Shown piece by piece: positions 14,106 to 21,647 of a stretch of DNA of 64,000 nt. The notes beneath the pieces are model-generated. The model ran no database searches. It was given only the letters and a program-made list of their open reading frames with translations, and was not told where the DNA came from. The stretch's first letter is position 1; every line of letters begins with the position of its first letter. The position numbers and the translations under genes are program-made. Origin of the DNA: Mycolicibacterium moriokaense (GTDB lineage: Bacteria; Actinomycetota; Actinomycetes; Mycobacteriales; Mycobacteriaceae); the NCBI RefSeq assembly GCF_003201655.1, contig NZ_QJJU01000002.1, positions 1-64,000 of the forward strand, in the 5' to 3' direction.

Positions 14106-14500
14106 GATGGGTTCCTCTCGTCGGGGCGGTGCGTGGGCTGTTGAGAGAAATCATGCTGGTCAGAGGGGTGCCTCGGTAATGGTCCACAAGCCAGATTCCA
14201 CTTCTGAGAGGCGAGGTTTTCCTATCCGCCTGGCAAGCCAATTGGCTCGGTGTGGCAAGCCGACAATTATGGAAGTGCGGAGTGAGTCATCAACATCTGG
14301 TTGACACCGCCCCAATTGGGTACGCCCATCAAACGGGAGTTGAGTGCGGCTGGCCGCCCAGGACCCTGAGGTCCTGGCGGTTCAAACGAGCAGCCGTCGG
14401 GGCTGTACACGCGGGCCACCTGCCCGCCCAATGCGGACCCGCCGACTTGACGCGTTCGGAGATCGTGCTGCCAGATAATCGCAGGTCAGCTGGGGTAAAT
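14106..14500. other. Intergenic stretch with a hairpin
   Basis: No convincing gene. CCAGGACC (14358-14365) and GGTCCTGG (14370-14377) form a perfect 8-bp stem with a 4-base loop, terminator-like for either strand. The promoter of the 13740-14105 gene must lie near 14110-14160. Confidence 0.4.
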
Positions 14501-14502
14501 TG

Positions 14503-14511
14503 TGCTACGAT
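14503..14511 (+). promoter_or_regulatory. Extended -10 promoter
   Basis: TGCTACGAT, a TGN-type extended -10 with hexamer TACGAT at 14506-14511. It would start transcription near 14518, giving a leader of about 17 bases with AAAGGA before the ATG at 14535. No clear -35 box is visible. Confidence 0.4.
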
Positions 14512-14534
14512 GGGCGCCTATAAAGGACAGAAAG

Positions 14535-14675
14535 ATGAATAGTCGTCTTGACAACTTGTGGTACGCAATACAGCACCCGTTGGGTCCGTCACGGGAACTG
14601 GGCTCATACGCAAACCATCAGAAGAGCGTGGAGAAACTCATCCGCGAGATGAAGGAAAGAGACCACCCCAATTAA
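14535..14675 (+). CDS. Small 46-residue hypothetical protein
   Basis: ATG 14535 with AAAGGA ten bases upstream and an extended -10 promoter before it. The product is hydrophilic and helical: LDNLWYAIQHPLGPSRELGS, then an amphipathic Lys/Glu/Arg helix ending KERDHPN. It has no signal peptide and is less GC-rich than its neighbours, which suggests recent acquisition. Too short for most gene finders. The function is unknown; DNA or protein binding is possible. Confidence 0.5.
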   Translation: MNSRLDNLWYAIQHPLGPSRELGSYANHQKSVEKLIREMKERDHPN

Positions 14676-14784
14676 ATGTGGGCAGAACTCGCGTGCGCCC
14701 CTTGCTCCCTCTAGTCCTCTTGGCGGTGGACGGCGGGCCGGCTGCTGACCCTTACCCATGTGATGGCTCAACACGATCCACGGC

Positions 14785-15090
14785 TTAGATGCAGATGAAG
14801 CCGGTGCCCCAACCCACTGGACCGCTGATGCAGCCGATCGGCCCGTTCCAGCCTGGGGCGCCCCAGTTGCCTCCGCCTCCCCAGTTCCCGCGGTCTCCCC
14901 AGTTGCCGCCCGAGCATCCATCGTCACAGTCGCCATGTCCATGGCCGTGGCCTCCGTCTTGTGCCCACGGTGTCCCCGATAAGACGGGCGACGGTGGACT
15001 GGCATTCGCGACGCCCGCGCCCAATCCGACGGCGGTGAAGCCAAGCGCGCCAACGATGGTCGCTTCGGCCAAGACTTTCATCAGCTTCAT
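14785..15090 (-). CDS. Small exported Gly/Trp/His-rich protein
   Basis: 101 residues. AAAGGGG precedes ATG 15090. The signal peptide (about 1-30) ends VANASPP. The mature part has a GHGHGHGDCDDGCSGG segment (possible metal site with two cysteines), NWGDRGNWGGGGNWGAPGW repeats and a hydrophobic Cys-containing end GTGFICI. Likely a cell-surface or secreted repeat protein. Function unknown. Confidence 0.7.
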   Translation of the reverse strand: MKLMKVLAEATIVGALGFTAVGLGAGVANASPPSPVLSGTPWAQDGGHGHGHGDCDDGCSGGNWGDRGNWGGGGNWGAPGWNGPIGCISGPVGWGTGFICI

Positions 15091-15404
15091 CGTGCAACCC
15101 CTTTTACGATTCTGCGTATTGCAACCCAGCTAGCCTCAATTTTCGTCCTCTCCACAGGCCGCCGCAATGTGCGGCATCGGTGTTGGTAGCCGTAAGCAAA
15201 GGACTTGCCTACCCTCAAGCGACGCCCCGTCATCCCATTACCGGGGGTGGCGGACCGACCCTCCAGGGCGCTTTAATCCAGCCGTGTCGGCAGAGCAACG
15301 ATTCGATCAATTTCAAGAAATTCTTGGGGAGTGCGGCTCCGCGGTCTGGCGTGGCTTGTGTGGCTGCTGATGTTGGCGGATTGGTGCGCGCGCCTTGGCA
15401 CGTA
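15091..15404. other. Intergenic stretch with a degenerate palindrome
   Basis: No convincing gene. CGCCCCGTCAT (15223-15233) and GTGGCGGACCG (15247-15257) match the island palindrome loosely (nine of eleven pairs, two of them G-U, 13-base loop). Confidence 0.35.
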
Positions 15405-15815
15405 CTAGAGGCCGCCACACCGTGAGGGCGCCAAGAAGGGCGACCACGGTGGGCAGTCCGCGGGCAATGGCTGCGGAGGTGGAGGCGTATACGGCGGAGG
15501 AGCCGGAGGTGGCGGCCCGGCATCATGCGGGGCGCCGTGCCACGGGTACATCATGTTGGCCGCGATATCGACGACACCCTCCGAGTTCCAATACCAGTCG
15601 TGGCAGATGTTCCAGTCCCAGGTAATGACTTGGCTCCCGGGTATCAGTGGATCGCCAGGACACCAACGCGTGCAGCTGCCCACCGCGGCGGGGCAGTTCC
15701 CACCCGAATAGCTAGGGCCGTCGGCTTGCGCCGTGCCAGTGGCGAGACCTAGACCGGCCAGGCCGAAACCGCCCGACACCACTACAGCGGATGCGAACCG
15801 CGAAATTCGGTTCAT
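15405..15815 (-). CDS. Exported WCPGDP-family protein (copy 1)
   Basis: 136 residues. AAAGGA precedes ATG 15815. The signal peptide (about 1-31) ends TAQADG. The mature chain has NCPAAVGSC, WCPGDP (51-56), then TWDWNICHDWYW (65-76) and a long Pro-rich tail. It shares WCPGDP and the W-x-C-H-x-[WY] block with the gene 53 bases upstream (15869-16261) and a remnant at 12233. Short exported proteins of this pattern recur in mycobacteria. Their role is unknown to me. Confidence 0.8.
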   Translation of the reverse strand: MNRISRFASAVVVSGGFGLAGLGLATGTAQADGPSYSGGNCPAAVGSCTRWCPGDPLIPGSQVITWDWNICHDWYWNSEGVVDIAANMMYPWHGAPHDAGPPPPAPPPYTPPPPQPLPADCPPWSPFLAPSRCGGL

Positions 15816-15868
15816 GGTTGATTCCTTTCGTCAGGCGCAACCCCGCTGGCGCCATTAGCTATCAGTTC

Positions 15869-16261
15869 TCACGCCTTGGGGCAGAAGATTCCGAGGATCT
15901 GCTCGCACTGTTCCCGCGTACTGATGAGCGCCGGGGGCGGCGGAGGCGGAGGAGGTGGCGGCGCGTCCCCCTCGAAAATATTCTGGGCGACATTGCCCTG
16001 CCCGAAATAGACATACCAATAGGTGTGGCAGACATTCGTGTCCCAAACCACTGGGTTCGTACGAAGATTGCCGGTCTGCACCGCAGGATCCCCTGGGCAC
16101 CAACGACATGGGCCGGATGGGTTGTCCTCCGGACAGCCGGGCCAGGAACCAAGCGGCACAGGAGCTTTGGGTTGGGCCTGGGCCGTGCCTGCTCCCATCA
16201 CGCCCGCGATGCCGCCCCAGAGAAGCACGGTCGTCGATAGCCCCACGATTAGTCGTTTCAT
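15869..16261 (-). CDS. Exported WCPGDP-family protein (copy 2)
   Basis: 130 residues from ATG 16261, with AAGGGA seven bases upstream. The signal peptide (about 1-30) ends GTAQAQ. The mature part has PGC-PxC, WCPGDP (54-59), WDTNVCHTYWYVYFGQGN (73-90), a run of ten prolines (101-110) and a Cys-containing end. It is upstream of, and on the same strand as, its paralogue at 15405-15815, likely one transcript. In-frame sequence before 16261 is not credible as coding. Confidence 0.8.
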   Translation of the reverse strand: MKRLIVGLSTTVLLWGGIAGVMGAGTAQAQPKAPVPLGSWPGCPEDNPSGPCRWCPGDPAVQTGNLRTNPVVWDTNVCHTYWYVYFGQGNVAQNIFEGDAPPPPPPPPPPALISTREQCEQILGIFCPKA

Positions 16262-16382
16262 GACGGTTCCCTTCGTCGCCGTCGGCCCGTGGTAGCCGGC
16301 CGCATAAAACGTTGCGACGGATGCCTTGGAGGATTCTTGGAAGCCAGCGGCGACCGAATCGATGTGCGGTAGCTTCCGTGGC

Positions 16383-16763
16383 ATGCGGCTAGCCGGCGCC
16401 TTCTTCGCCAACCGTGCGGACGTGGTGGACGACATGCTCAACGTCGAGGGCGGCTTCTGGGCGACCACGAGTGTCCCCGCGCATTCCGAGCTGTTCCAGT
16501 GCTGCTGTGTCGTGCTGTGCGATACCCGGCGACGCGACGTGGGCACGCCGTACACGTTGCACATCGACGCCGCCGGTCCTACCGGTCAGCGGTGGGCGCC
16601 CGCCTGGTCGACGAAGTTCCAGCTCCCCAGCGCGATGAAGTTCATGGTGCTGACCCAATTAGCCCTGCCCATCGAGCCCAACGGCGGGCGACACGTCTAC
16701 AGCTTCCGGCTGGAAGGAAGCCACGAGCGGTTCGACATCCCATTGAATGTCGTCATCCAGTGA
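16383..16763 (+). CDS. Conserved hypothetical protein (DUF6941-like)
   Basis: 126 residues from ATG 16383 (in-frame ATGs upstream look non-coding). It reads MRLAGAFFANRADVVDDMLN then VEGGFWATT, and later HVYSFRLEGSHERFDIPLNV, the layout of a beta-rich actinobacterial family that I tentatively place as DUF6941. No signal peptide. The function is unknown. Confidence 0.6.
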   Translation: MRLAGAFFANRADVVDDMLNVEGGFWATTSVPAHSELFQCCCVVLCDTRRRDVGTPYTLHIDAAGPTGQRWAPAWSTKFQLPSAMKFMVLTQLALPIEPNGGRHVYSFRLEGSHERFDIPLNVVIQ

Positions 16764-16852
16764 CGAGACGGCGCGGTCCACGTCTCGAAAACGTTCATTG
16801 ACCCCACGTCACCCGTTAGGCTTCGCGAAGGCCAACCGACCGAGGGTGGGAC

Positions 16853-17275
16853 ATGATTCGCGAACTTCTTGCCGCAGCTGCGATCGCGGGTGCCGCCGTC
16901 AGCACGGCGCCTGCCGCCGTCGCCGACGACGGCAACCTGTACTTCGACAAGCCGGGGCACTACTCGACCGACGTGCCGGGCATGAACTACGACGCCCATC
17001 TCACCGCGCCGTGCGACAACATGGACTTCTTCACGTTCGGGCGCGGGCCCGGCGGTGAGGCCCTGCAATGCCGGTGGATCGCGAATCAGTGGCCCCCGAT
17101 CTACACCGGCTTCTGGGTGGCCACCTACGAGCTGTTCGGGGTTCAAGACATCGGCTCGCCATGCCCCAAGCCGCAAGCGGCGGCTCAAGCCCCCGACGGG
17201 CGCCCACTACTGTGCCTCGGGGACCAGGGTTGGCAGCCCGGGTTCTTCACCCGCGACGGCTTCTTCCCGGGGTAA
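16853..17275 (+). CDS. Small exported mycobacterial protein
   Basis: 140 residues. GAGGGTGGGAC precedes the ATG. The signal peptide (about 1-24) ends AAVADDG. The mature chain has YDAHLTAPCDNMDFFTFGRG and GGEALQCRWI, with four cysteines and many aromatics, suggesting a compact disulfide-bonded fold. I have seen this pattern in other mycobacterial exported proteins without a known role. It is the last gene of the accessory island. Confidence 0.75.
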   Translation: MIRELLAAAAIAGAAVSTAPAAVADDGNLYFDKPGHYSTDVPGMNYDAHLTAPCDNMDFFTFGRGPGGEALQCRWIANQWPPIYTGFWVATYELFGVQDIGSPCPKPQAAAQAPDGRPLLCLGDQGWQPGFFTRDGFFPG

Positions 17276-17293
17276 CCGCCACTTCGTCCATCT

Positions 17294-17647
17294 TCACCTG
17301 CGTAGCGTCGAGCTCGGCGAGGTACCGAACGCTTCCTTGTACACCCGGCTGAACCGACCGGGGTGGCCGAACCGCCATCGGTCGGCGATCGCCATCACCG
17401 TGTCAACGTTGGGTTTAGCAGCCTGAAGATCGCGATGTGCCCGCTGCAGGCGCACCCGTCGCAAATAACCGAGCGGCGTTGAGCCGAGATGGCGGCGAAA
17501 TGTGTACTGAACGGTGCGGGGGGTGACGCCAATCGCCGCCGCGATGTCGGTCAATCGGATGTCAAGGTGGGCGTTGTCGTCGATGAACGCGATTGCCCGG
17601 CGCAACGTCTGAGGTTGCGCGGCAATCGTTTCGGCATTGTTCTGCAT
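17294..17647 (-). CDS. Short AraC-type transcription regulator
   Basis: 117 residues that are almost only an AraC/XylS DNA-binding domain: two helix-turn-helix units around LTDIAAAIGVTPRTVQYTF and VMAIADRWRFGHPGRFSRVY. No sensor domain is visible. The frame stays open upstream (GRFEIAVVGYTDVSM) without a better start, so an N-terminal part may be lost. It is divergent from the START-type gene at 17724, its most likely target. Confidence 0.75.
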   Translation of the reverse strand: MQNNAETIAAQPQTLRRAIAFIDDNAHLDIRLTDIAAAIGVTPRTVQYTFRRHLGSTPLGYLRRVRLQRAHRDLQAAKPNVDTVMAIADRWRFGHPGRFSRVYKEAFGTSPSSTLRR

Positions 17648-17723
17648 CGACACGTCGGTATACCCAACGACTGCGATCTCAAACCGCCCTCGCCACCGAT
17701 CTCTGTCCTGACACCATTTGCCT

Positions 17724-18200
17724 ATGACCGAACGCATCGAAGTCCAGCGCACCATCCCCGCAGCGTCAGCAGACATCTTCGCGGTGCTTTGCGACCCGCA
17801 GGGCCATGTCGCCATCGACTCCTCCGGGATGCTGCAGGACGCCGATGGCGATCCCGCAAGCGCCGTCGGTGACACCTTCGTCGTGCACATGGACCGCGAG
17901 TCGCTCAACGACTTTCCGCTCGGCAAGTACGACGTCACCGTCACGATTCGCGAGTTCGACAAGGATCGGCTGATCGCCTGGACGGTCCTCGGCCAGATCA
18001 AGCCGAACATCGGGCACATCTACGGCTACCGGCTCGAACCGGCCGACGGCGGCACGCTCGTCACATCGTTCTACGACTGGTCCGACATCGACCAGCACTG
18101 GCGCGACGCCAACATCTTTCCGATCATTTCCGAGGGCGCACTGCGGGCCACCTTGGGCATCCTCGAGCGCACCGTGCGCCGCGGCTATCCCCGAGGCTAG
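17724..18200 (+). CDS. SRPBCC (START-like) family protein
   Basis: 158 residues with the typical START-like opening ERIEVQRTIPAASADIFAVL and strands VTVTIREFDKDRLIAWTV and TSFYDWSDIDQHW. These helix-grip folds bind hydrophobic ligands or act as polyketide/aromatic cyclases. The ligand here is unknown. Divergent from an AraC-type regulator, about 75 bases apart. Confidence 0.8.
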   Translation: MTERIEVQRTIPAASADIFAVLCDPQGHVAIDSSGMLQDADGDPASAVGDTFVVHMDRESLNDFPLGKYDVTVTIREFDKDRLIAWTVLGQIKPNIGHIYGYRLEPADGGTLVTSFYDWSDIDQHWRDANIFPIISEGALRATLGILERTVRRGYPRG

Positions 18201-18205
18201 CCCGC

Positions 18206-18250
18206 GTCAACCGGAGGTTGACGAACCGAAGTCGTCAACCTAGGGTTGAC
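18206..18250 (+). promoter_or_regulatory. clpC2 leaderless promoter with two operators
   Basis: Two perfect palindromes GTCAACC-N3-GGTTGAC at 18206-18222 and 18234-18250, centres 28 bp apart. TTGACG (18218-18223) is a -35 box inside the first, and TAGGGT (18241-18246), 17 bases on, is a -10 box inside the second. Transcription would then begin at or next to A18254 of the ATG, a leaderless mRNA. A protein on both sites would block the promoter. Confidence 0.75.
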
Positions 18251-18253
18251 GAT

Positions 18254-18967
18254 ATGACCGAGCCGGCGAAGATCGCCTACCCTGTCCGCCTCGACGACCT
18301 CATCGGTGTCATCAAGCAGGTGCACACCGAACCGCTGGAACAACTCACCGACGCCGTGCTCGCCGCCGAAACCCTCGGCGAGGTCGCCGACCATCTCATC
18401 GGCCACTTCGTCGACCAGGCCCGCAAGTCCGGGGCGTCGTGGACCGAGATCGGCAAGTGCATGGGCGTTACCAAGCAGGCTGCGCAAAAACGGTTCGTGG
18501 CCAAGTTCGACACAGCGCTCGACCCCGAAGCGGGTTTCAGCCGGTTCACCCCGCGCGCCCGCAACGTCGTTGTGGGGGCGCAGAACACGGCCCACGGCGC
18601 AGGCAACAGAGAGATCGGACCCGACCACCTCCTGCTCGCCCTGTTCGCCGACCCCGACGGCCTGGCCGCGAAGCTGCTCGCCGGCCAGGGCATCGAAGCC
18701 GACGCCGTGCACAAGGCCATCACGCTGCCACCGCGCGTCGACGACATGCCCGCGCTGATTCCATTCGACGGACAGGCCAGGAAGGCGCTGGAATTGACGT
18801 TCCGCCAAGCACTTCGGCTGGGCCACAACTACGTCGGCACCGAACACATCCTGCTGGCGCTGTATGAAGCCGAAGACGACGACGGCACGTTGCACCGGCT
18901 GGGGGTCGACAAGGACCGCTTCGAGCGCGAACTGGCCGCCGCACTCGAGTCGTACACAAAGGGCTGA
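18254..18967 (+). CDS. clpC2: ClpC2-type protein (Clp N-domain without ATPase)
   Basis: 237 residues from ATG 18254. Residues about 1-80 include TEIGKCMGVTKQAAQKRF, which looks like a helix-turn-helix. About 90-235 is a double Clp N-terminal repeat (FTPRARNVVVGAQNTAHG and GPDHLLLALF, then GQARKALELTF and LGHNYVGTEHILLALYE). No Walker motifs. M. tuberculosis ClpC2 (Rv2667) has the same layout and is known to bind cyclomarin and shield the ClpC1 N-domain. The promoter palindromes suggest that it represses itself. Confidence 0.93.
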   Translation: MTEPAKIAYPVRLDDLIGVIKQVHTEPLEQLTDAVLAAETLGEVADHLIGHFVDQARKSGASWTEIGKCMGVTKQAAQKRFVAKFDTALDPEAGFSRFTPRARNVVVGAQNTAHGAGNREIGPDHLLLALFADPDGLAAKLLAGQGIEADAVHKAITLPPRVDDMPALIPFDGQARKALELTFRQALRLGHNYVGTEHILLALYEAEDDDGTLHRLGVDKDRFERELAAALESYTKG

Positions 18968-19002
18968 TCTCACATCCGCTAGCGCCGCCACGTCTACATG
19001 AT

Positions 19003-19485
19003 GTGTGGGTGCAACCGTTCGAGGACGTTGTGGCCCAGCACGGTGCGACCGTGCTGCGGGTCTGCCGCGCCGTCGTCGGCCCCGTCGACGCCGAAGACGC
19101 CTGGTCCGAGACATTCCTGTCGGCGCTTCGCGCCTACCCCGACCTGCCCGCCGACGCCAACGTCGAGGCCTGGCTCGTCACGATCGCTCACCGCCGCGCC
19201 ATCGACGTCGGACGCGCCCGCTCACGTCGCCCCGTGCCGACCGACACCGTGCCCGAGCGCCCAGCCACCCACGCAGACCCAGCCGCCCGCGACCCCGACC
19301 TGTGGGACGCACTGCAGCGACTGCCCACCAAACAACGCCAGGCGGTGGCATACCACCACATCGCAGGCCTGCCCTTCGCTGACATCGCCGAACTGCTCGG
19401 CAACTCCCCCGAAGCCGCGCGCCGAGCCGCCGCCGACGGACTCAAGACACTTCGCAAGCACTACCGTAAGGACGAAACAGCATGA
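19003..19485 (+). CDS. ECF-type RNA polymerase sigma factor
   Basis: 160 residues from GTG 19003. Region 2 covers about 3-72 (VVGPVDAEDAWSETFLSALR and VEAWLVTIAHRRAIDVGRAR) and region 4 about 100-155 (LWDALQRLPTKQRQAVAYHH then LPFADIAELLGNSPEAAR). It directs transcription of a small regulon. No anti-sigma gene is next to it. Its stop overlaps the ogt ATG (ATGA), so the two are co-translated, which links this sigma factor to alkylation damage by inference. Confidence 0.9.
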   Translation: MWVQPFEDVVAQHGATVLRVCRAVVGPVDAEDAWSETFLSALRAYPDLPADANVEAWLVTIAHRRAIDVGRARSRRPVPTDTVPERPATHADPAARDPDLWDALQRLPTKQRQAVAYHHIAGLPFADIAELLGNSPEAARRAAADGLKTLRKHYRKDETA

Positions 19486-20075
19486 GTACCAATCTGTTTG
19501 ATGGACTCGACGCCGACGACGGCGCAATGACCCGGCTGCGCGATCGACTGCAGCACGACGCCGCTGCAGCCGATTTGCTCGACGTCGCGTACCGCACCCT
19601 CGACACGCCCGTCGGCACGCTGCTGCTGGCAGCCACCACCGCCGGGCTGGTCCGTGTCGCCTACGAAGTCGAAGGCCACGACGCCGTGCTGGCCGGGCTG
19701 GCCGACCGAATCAGTCCGCGCGTGCTGCGCGCACCGGCACGGCTGGACAGCGCGGCCCGACAGATCGACGAGTATTTCGCCAAGCGCCGCACCGTCTTTG
19801 AGGTACCCGTCGACCTCCGGCTCGCGGAGGGCTTCCGTCGCAACGTCATCGAACATCTGCGTGACATCGGCTACGGCCGTCGCGAGAGCTACGCGACGGT
19901 GGCTGCCGCCATCGGGAACCCCCGCGCGGTGCGCGCCGTCGGCACCGCGTGCGCTCATAACCCCCTGCCGGTGGTGATCCCCTGCCACCGCGTCGTGCGG
20001 TCCGACGGGTCGACGGGTCAGTACGTCGGCGGGCCACTCGCCAAATCGACGCTGCTGGACCTTGAAGCCGCCTAA
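19482..20075 (+). CDS. ogt: Methylated-DNA-protein cysteine methyltransferase
   Basis: 197 residues. This suicide repair protein moves alkyl groups from O6-alkylguanine to Cys168 in VIPCHRVV. The helix-turn-helix and arginine finger region (YGRRESYATVAAAIGNPRAV) precedes it. The first 30 residues are an extra acidic extension before the usual start. It is translationally coupled to the ECF sigma factor upstream. Confidence 0.93.
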   Translation: MSTNLFDGLDADDGAMTRLRDRLQHDAAAADLLDVAYRTLDTPVGTLLLAATTAGLVRVAYEVEGHDAVLAGLADRISPRVLRAPARLDSAARQIDEYFAKRRTVFEVPVDLRLAEGFRRNVIEHLRDIGYGRRESYATVAAAIGNPRAVRAVGTACAHNPLPVVIPCHRVVRSDGSTGQYVGGPLAKSTLLDLEAA

Positions 20076-20115
20076 AGCCGGAATGAAACGGCGGGTGCGG
20101 GCGTAGAACAGGAGC

Positions 20116-20529
20116 ATGAAACTCAACGACGCCGCCCGCGAGCTCATCGGCGAAGGCATCGACGCCACGCTCGTCACGCTCAACGCCGACGGCAGCCCGC
20201 AGGTGACCGTCGTATGGATGGCACTGGAATCCACGCCGGACGGGGATGAGCTGGTCTCGGCACACCTCTCCGAGTATCAGAAGACTCGCAACATTCGCCG
20301 CGACCCGCGGGTAGCGGTGACGATTCTGTCCACTAAGCACCCCGGTCAGCAGACGCCTTACCTGGCGATCACCGGCACGGCCCGCATCGTGGAAGGCGGC
20401 GCCCCCGCTCTCCTCAAGAAGCTGGCCAAGGTGATGCTCGGCTCCGACGAGTATTTCCCACCGCCGAATGCGCCGGAAGGTTTGCTCACTCGCGTCCGGA
20501 TCGACAAGGTCGGCGGGTTCGGCATCTAG
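20116..20529 (+). CDS. PPOX-class F420/FMN-dependent oxidoreductase
   Basis: 137 residues with the split-barrel pattern of the Rv1155 family: ATLVTLNADGSPQVTVVWM, KTRNIRRDPRVAVTIL and YLAITGTARIVEGG. Such proteins use F420 or FMN. The basic loop QKTRNIRRDPR would meet the cofactor phosphate. Single gene, 40 bases after ogt. Confidence 0.85.
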   Translation: MKLNDAARELIGEGIDATLVTLNADGSPQVTVVWMALESTPDGDELVSAHLSEYQKTRNIRRDPRVAVTILSTKHPGQQTPYLAITGTARIVEGGAPALLKKLAKVMLGSDEYFPPPNAPEGLLTRVRIDKVGGFGI

Positions 20530-20584
20530 GCGCCTGACGGCGAAGCGGCTGTAACACGTTTCAGTTTGTGCCATCATTCCTGGC

Positions 20585-21112
20585 ATGCGTCGCTGGTTCG
20601 TGCTCCTTGTCGCCTCACTGACGGTTGCCGCTGGCCTAACGGCCCCGCCCGCCTCGGCGGAGGGCACCCCGATCGGCAATCTCAACGACACCTTGCGCGT
20701 CACCTTCAAGGGCATCGTCGCCGATGTGACCGTCCACGACGTGGTGCCGGTCGATGATCCGCCTCCTGGGTACGTCGCGAACGGATCGCCACGGTGGATC
20801 AACCAAGGTGGACCGTGGAAGGCGCTGGTCACCGTTCACACGATCCAGGCGCCCAACCCATACGCGATGGCCCTCGCCTTCACGTTCAGCGGTGTGACCC
20901 CATATGCCGACGCGTACGCGTCCAAGCACACCGACGCGCCCGACTCCCTGGAAAGCGCGCTGCGGAACGCGCCGCCAGGTGCGACGGTCGACGGTGCCGT
21001 CTACTGGCAGGTCTACCGCGCCCTGGTCACGAATGTGGTGCTGATCAACCCGCAGTCCGGCGAGCATCTGGCCCAGTGGAACATCTGGCAGCCGGGAGCG
21101 CCGCTACCGTAG
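20585..21112 (+). CDS. Exported MPT63-like protein (Rv2668-type)
   Basis: 175 residues. The signal peptide (about 1-25) ends PPASAEG. The mature part (GNLNDTLRVTFKGIVADVTV, VTVHTIQAPNPYAMALAFTF, WNIWQPGAPLP) fits the DUF1942/MPT63 immunoglobulin-like secreted proteins. Position after clpC2 and before a GNAT gene matches Rv2668. The exact function is unknown. Confidence 0.8.
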   Translation: MRRWFVLLVASLTVAAGLTAPPASAEGTPIGNLNDTLRVTFKGIVADVTVHDVVPVDDPPPGYVANGSPRWINQGGPWKALVTVHTIQAPNPYAMALAFTFSGVTPYADAYASKHTDAPDSLESALRNAPPGATVDGAVYWQVYRALVTNVVLINPQSGEHLAQWNIWQPGAPLP

Positions 21113-21116
21113 AGCG

Positions 21117-21647
21117 GTGGCCATTGACGTCGCCGCGGCCGACGAGGCCGACGTGCCCCAGCTTGCCGACGTCGCCGCGCGCACCTTTCCGTTGGCCTGT
21201 CCCCCGTCGGTGACAGCGGAGAACATCGCCGCGTTCATCGACGAGAACTTGTCGCAGGTGCGGTTCCGCGAGTACTTGGCCGATCCCGATCGTTCGGTGC
21301 TGGCCGCACGCGACGACAGTCGAATCGTGGGCTATGTCATGCTGATTCGCGGTGTTCCCGACGACGACGACGTGCAACAGGCCGTGACGCTGCGCCCCGC
21401 CGCCGAGTTGTCGAAGATGTACGTGCTGCCCGACTGTCACGGGGCGGGCGTCTCTGCGGCGCTGATGACCGCGGCGCTGAACCAGGCCACCGATCTGGCC
21501 GCCAAGTCCGTATGGCTGGGTGTCAATCAGCACAACCAACGCGCGCAACGCTTTTACGCCAAGCACGGCTTTACCATCAACGGCACCAAGACCTTTCGGC
21601 TCGGCGCTGGCGTCGAGAACGACTACGTGATGGTGCGCCCGCTCTGA
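21117..21647 (+). CDS. GNAT-family N-acetyltransferase
   Basis: 176 residues from GTG 21117, four bases after the upstream stop. The acetyl-CoA motif is KMYVLPDCHGAGVSAALM, followed by QHNQRAQRFYAKHGFTING, the usual GNAT C-terminal motif. Corresponds to Rv2669 by position. The substrate is unknown. Its last 25 bases overlap the convergent ATPase gene. Confidence 0.9.
   Translation: MAIDVAAADEADVPQLADVAARTFPLACPPSVTAENIAAFIDENLSQVRFREYLADPDRSVLAARDDSRIVGYVMLIRGVPDDDDVQQAVTLRPAAELSKMYVLPDCHGAGVSAALMTAALNQATDLAAKSVWLGVNQHNQRAQRFYAKHGFTINGTKTFRLGAGVENDYVMVRPL

Noticed and set aside
714..17280. Integron-like cassette array (integrase, small genes, imperfect palindromes)
   Set aside because: The recombinase looks like an ordinary phage/island type at a tRNA, genes lie on both strands, and the palindromes do not separate each gene regularly. 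I keep only the weaker claim of a dispersed palindrome.
714..18200. Second attachment site repeating the tRNA-Val 3' end
   Set aside because: I looked for the T-arm and acceptor sequence downstream and found only a chance ATCGCGCACC inside the efflux-pump gene at about 6515.
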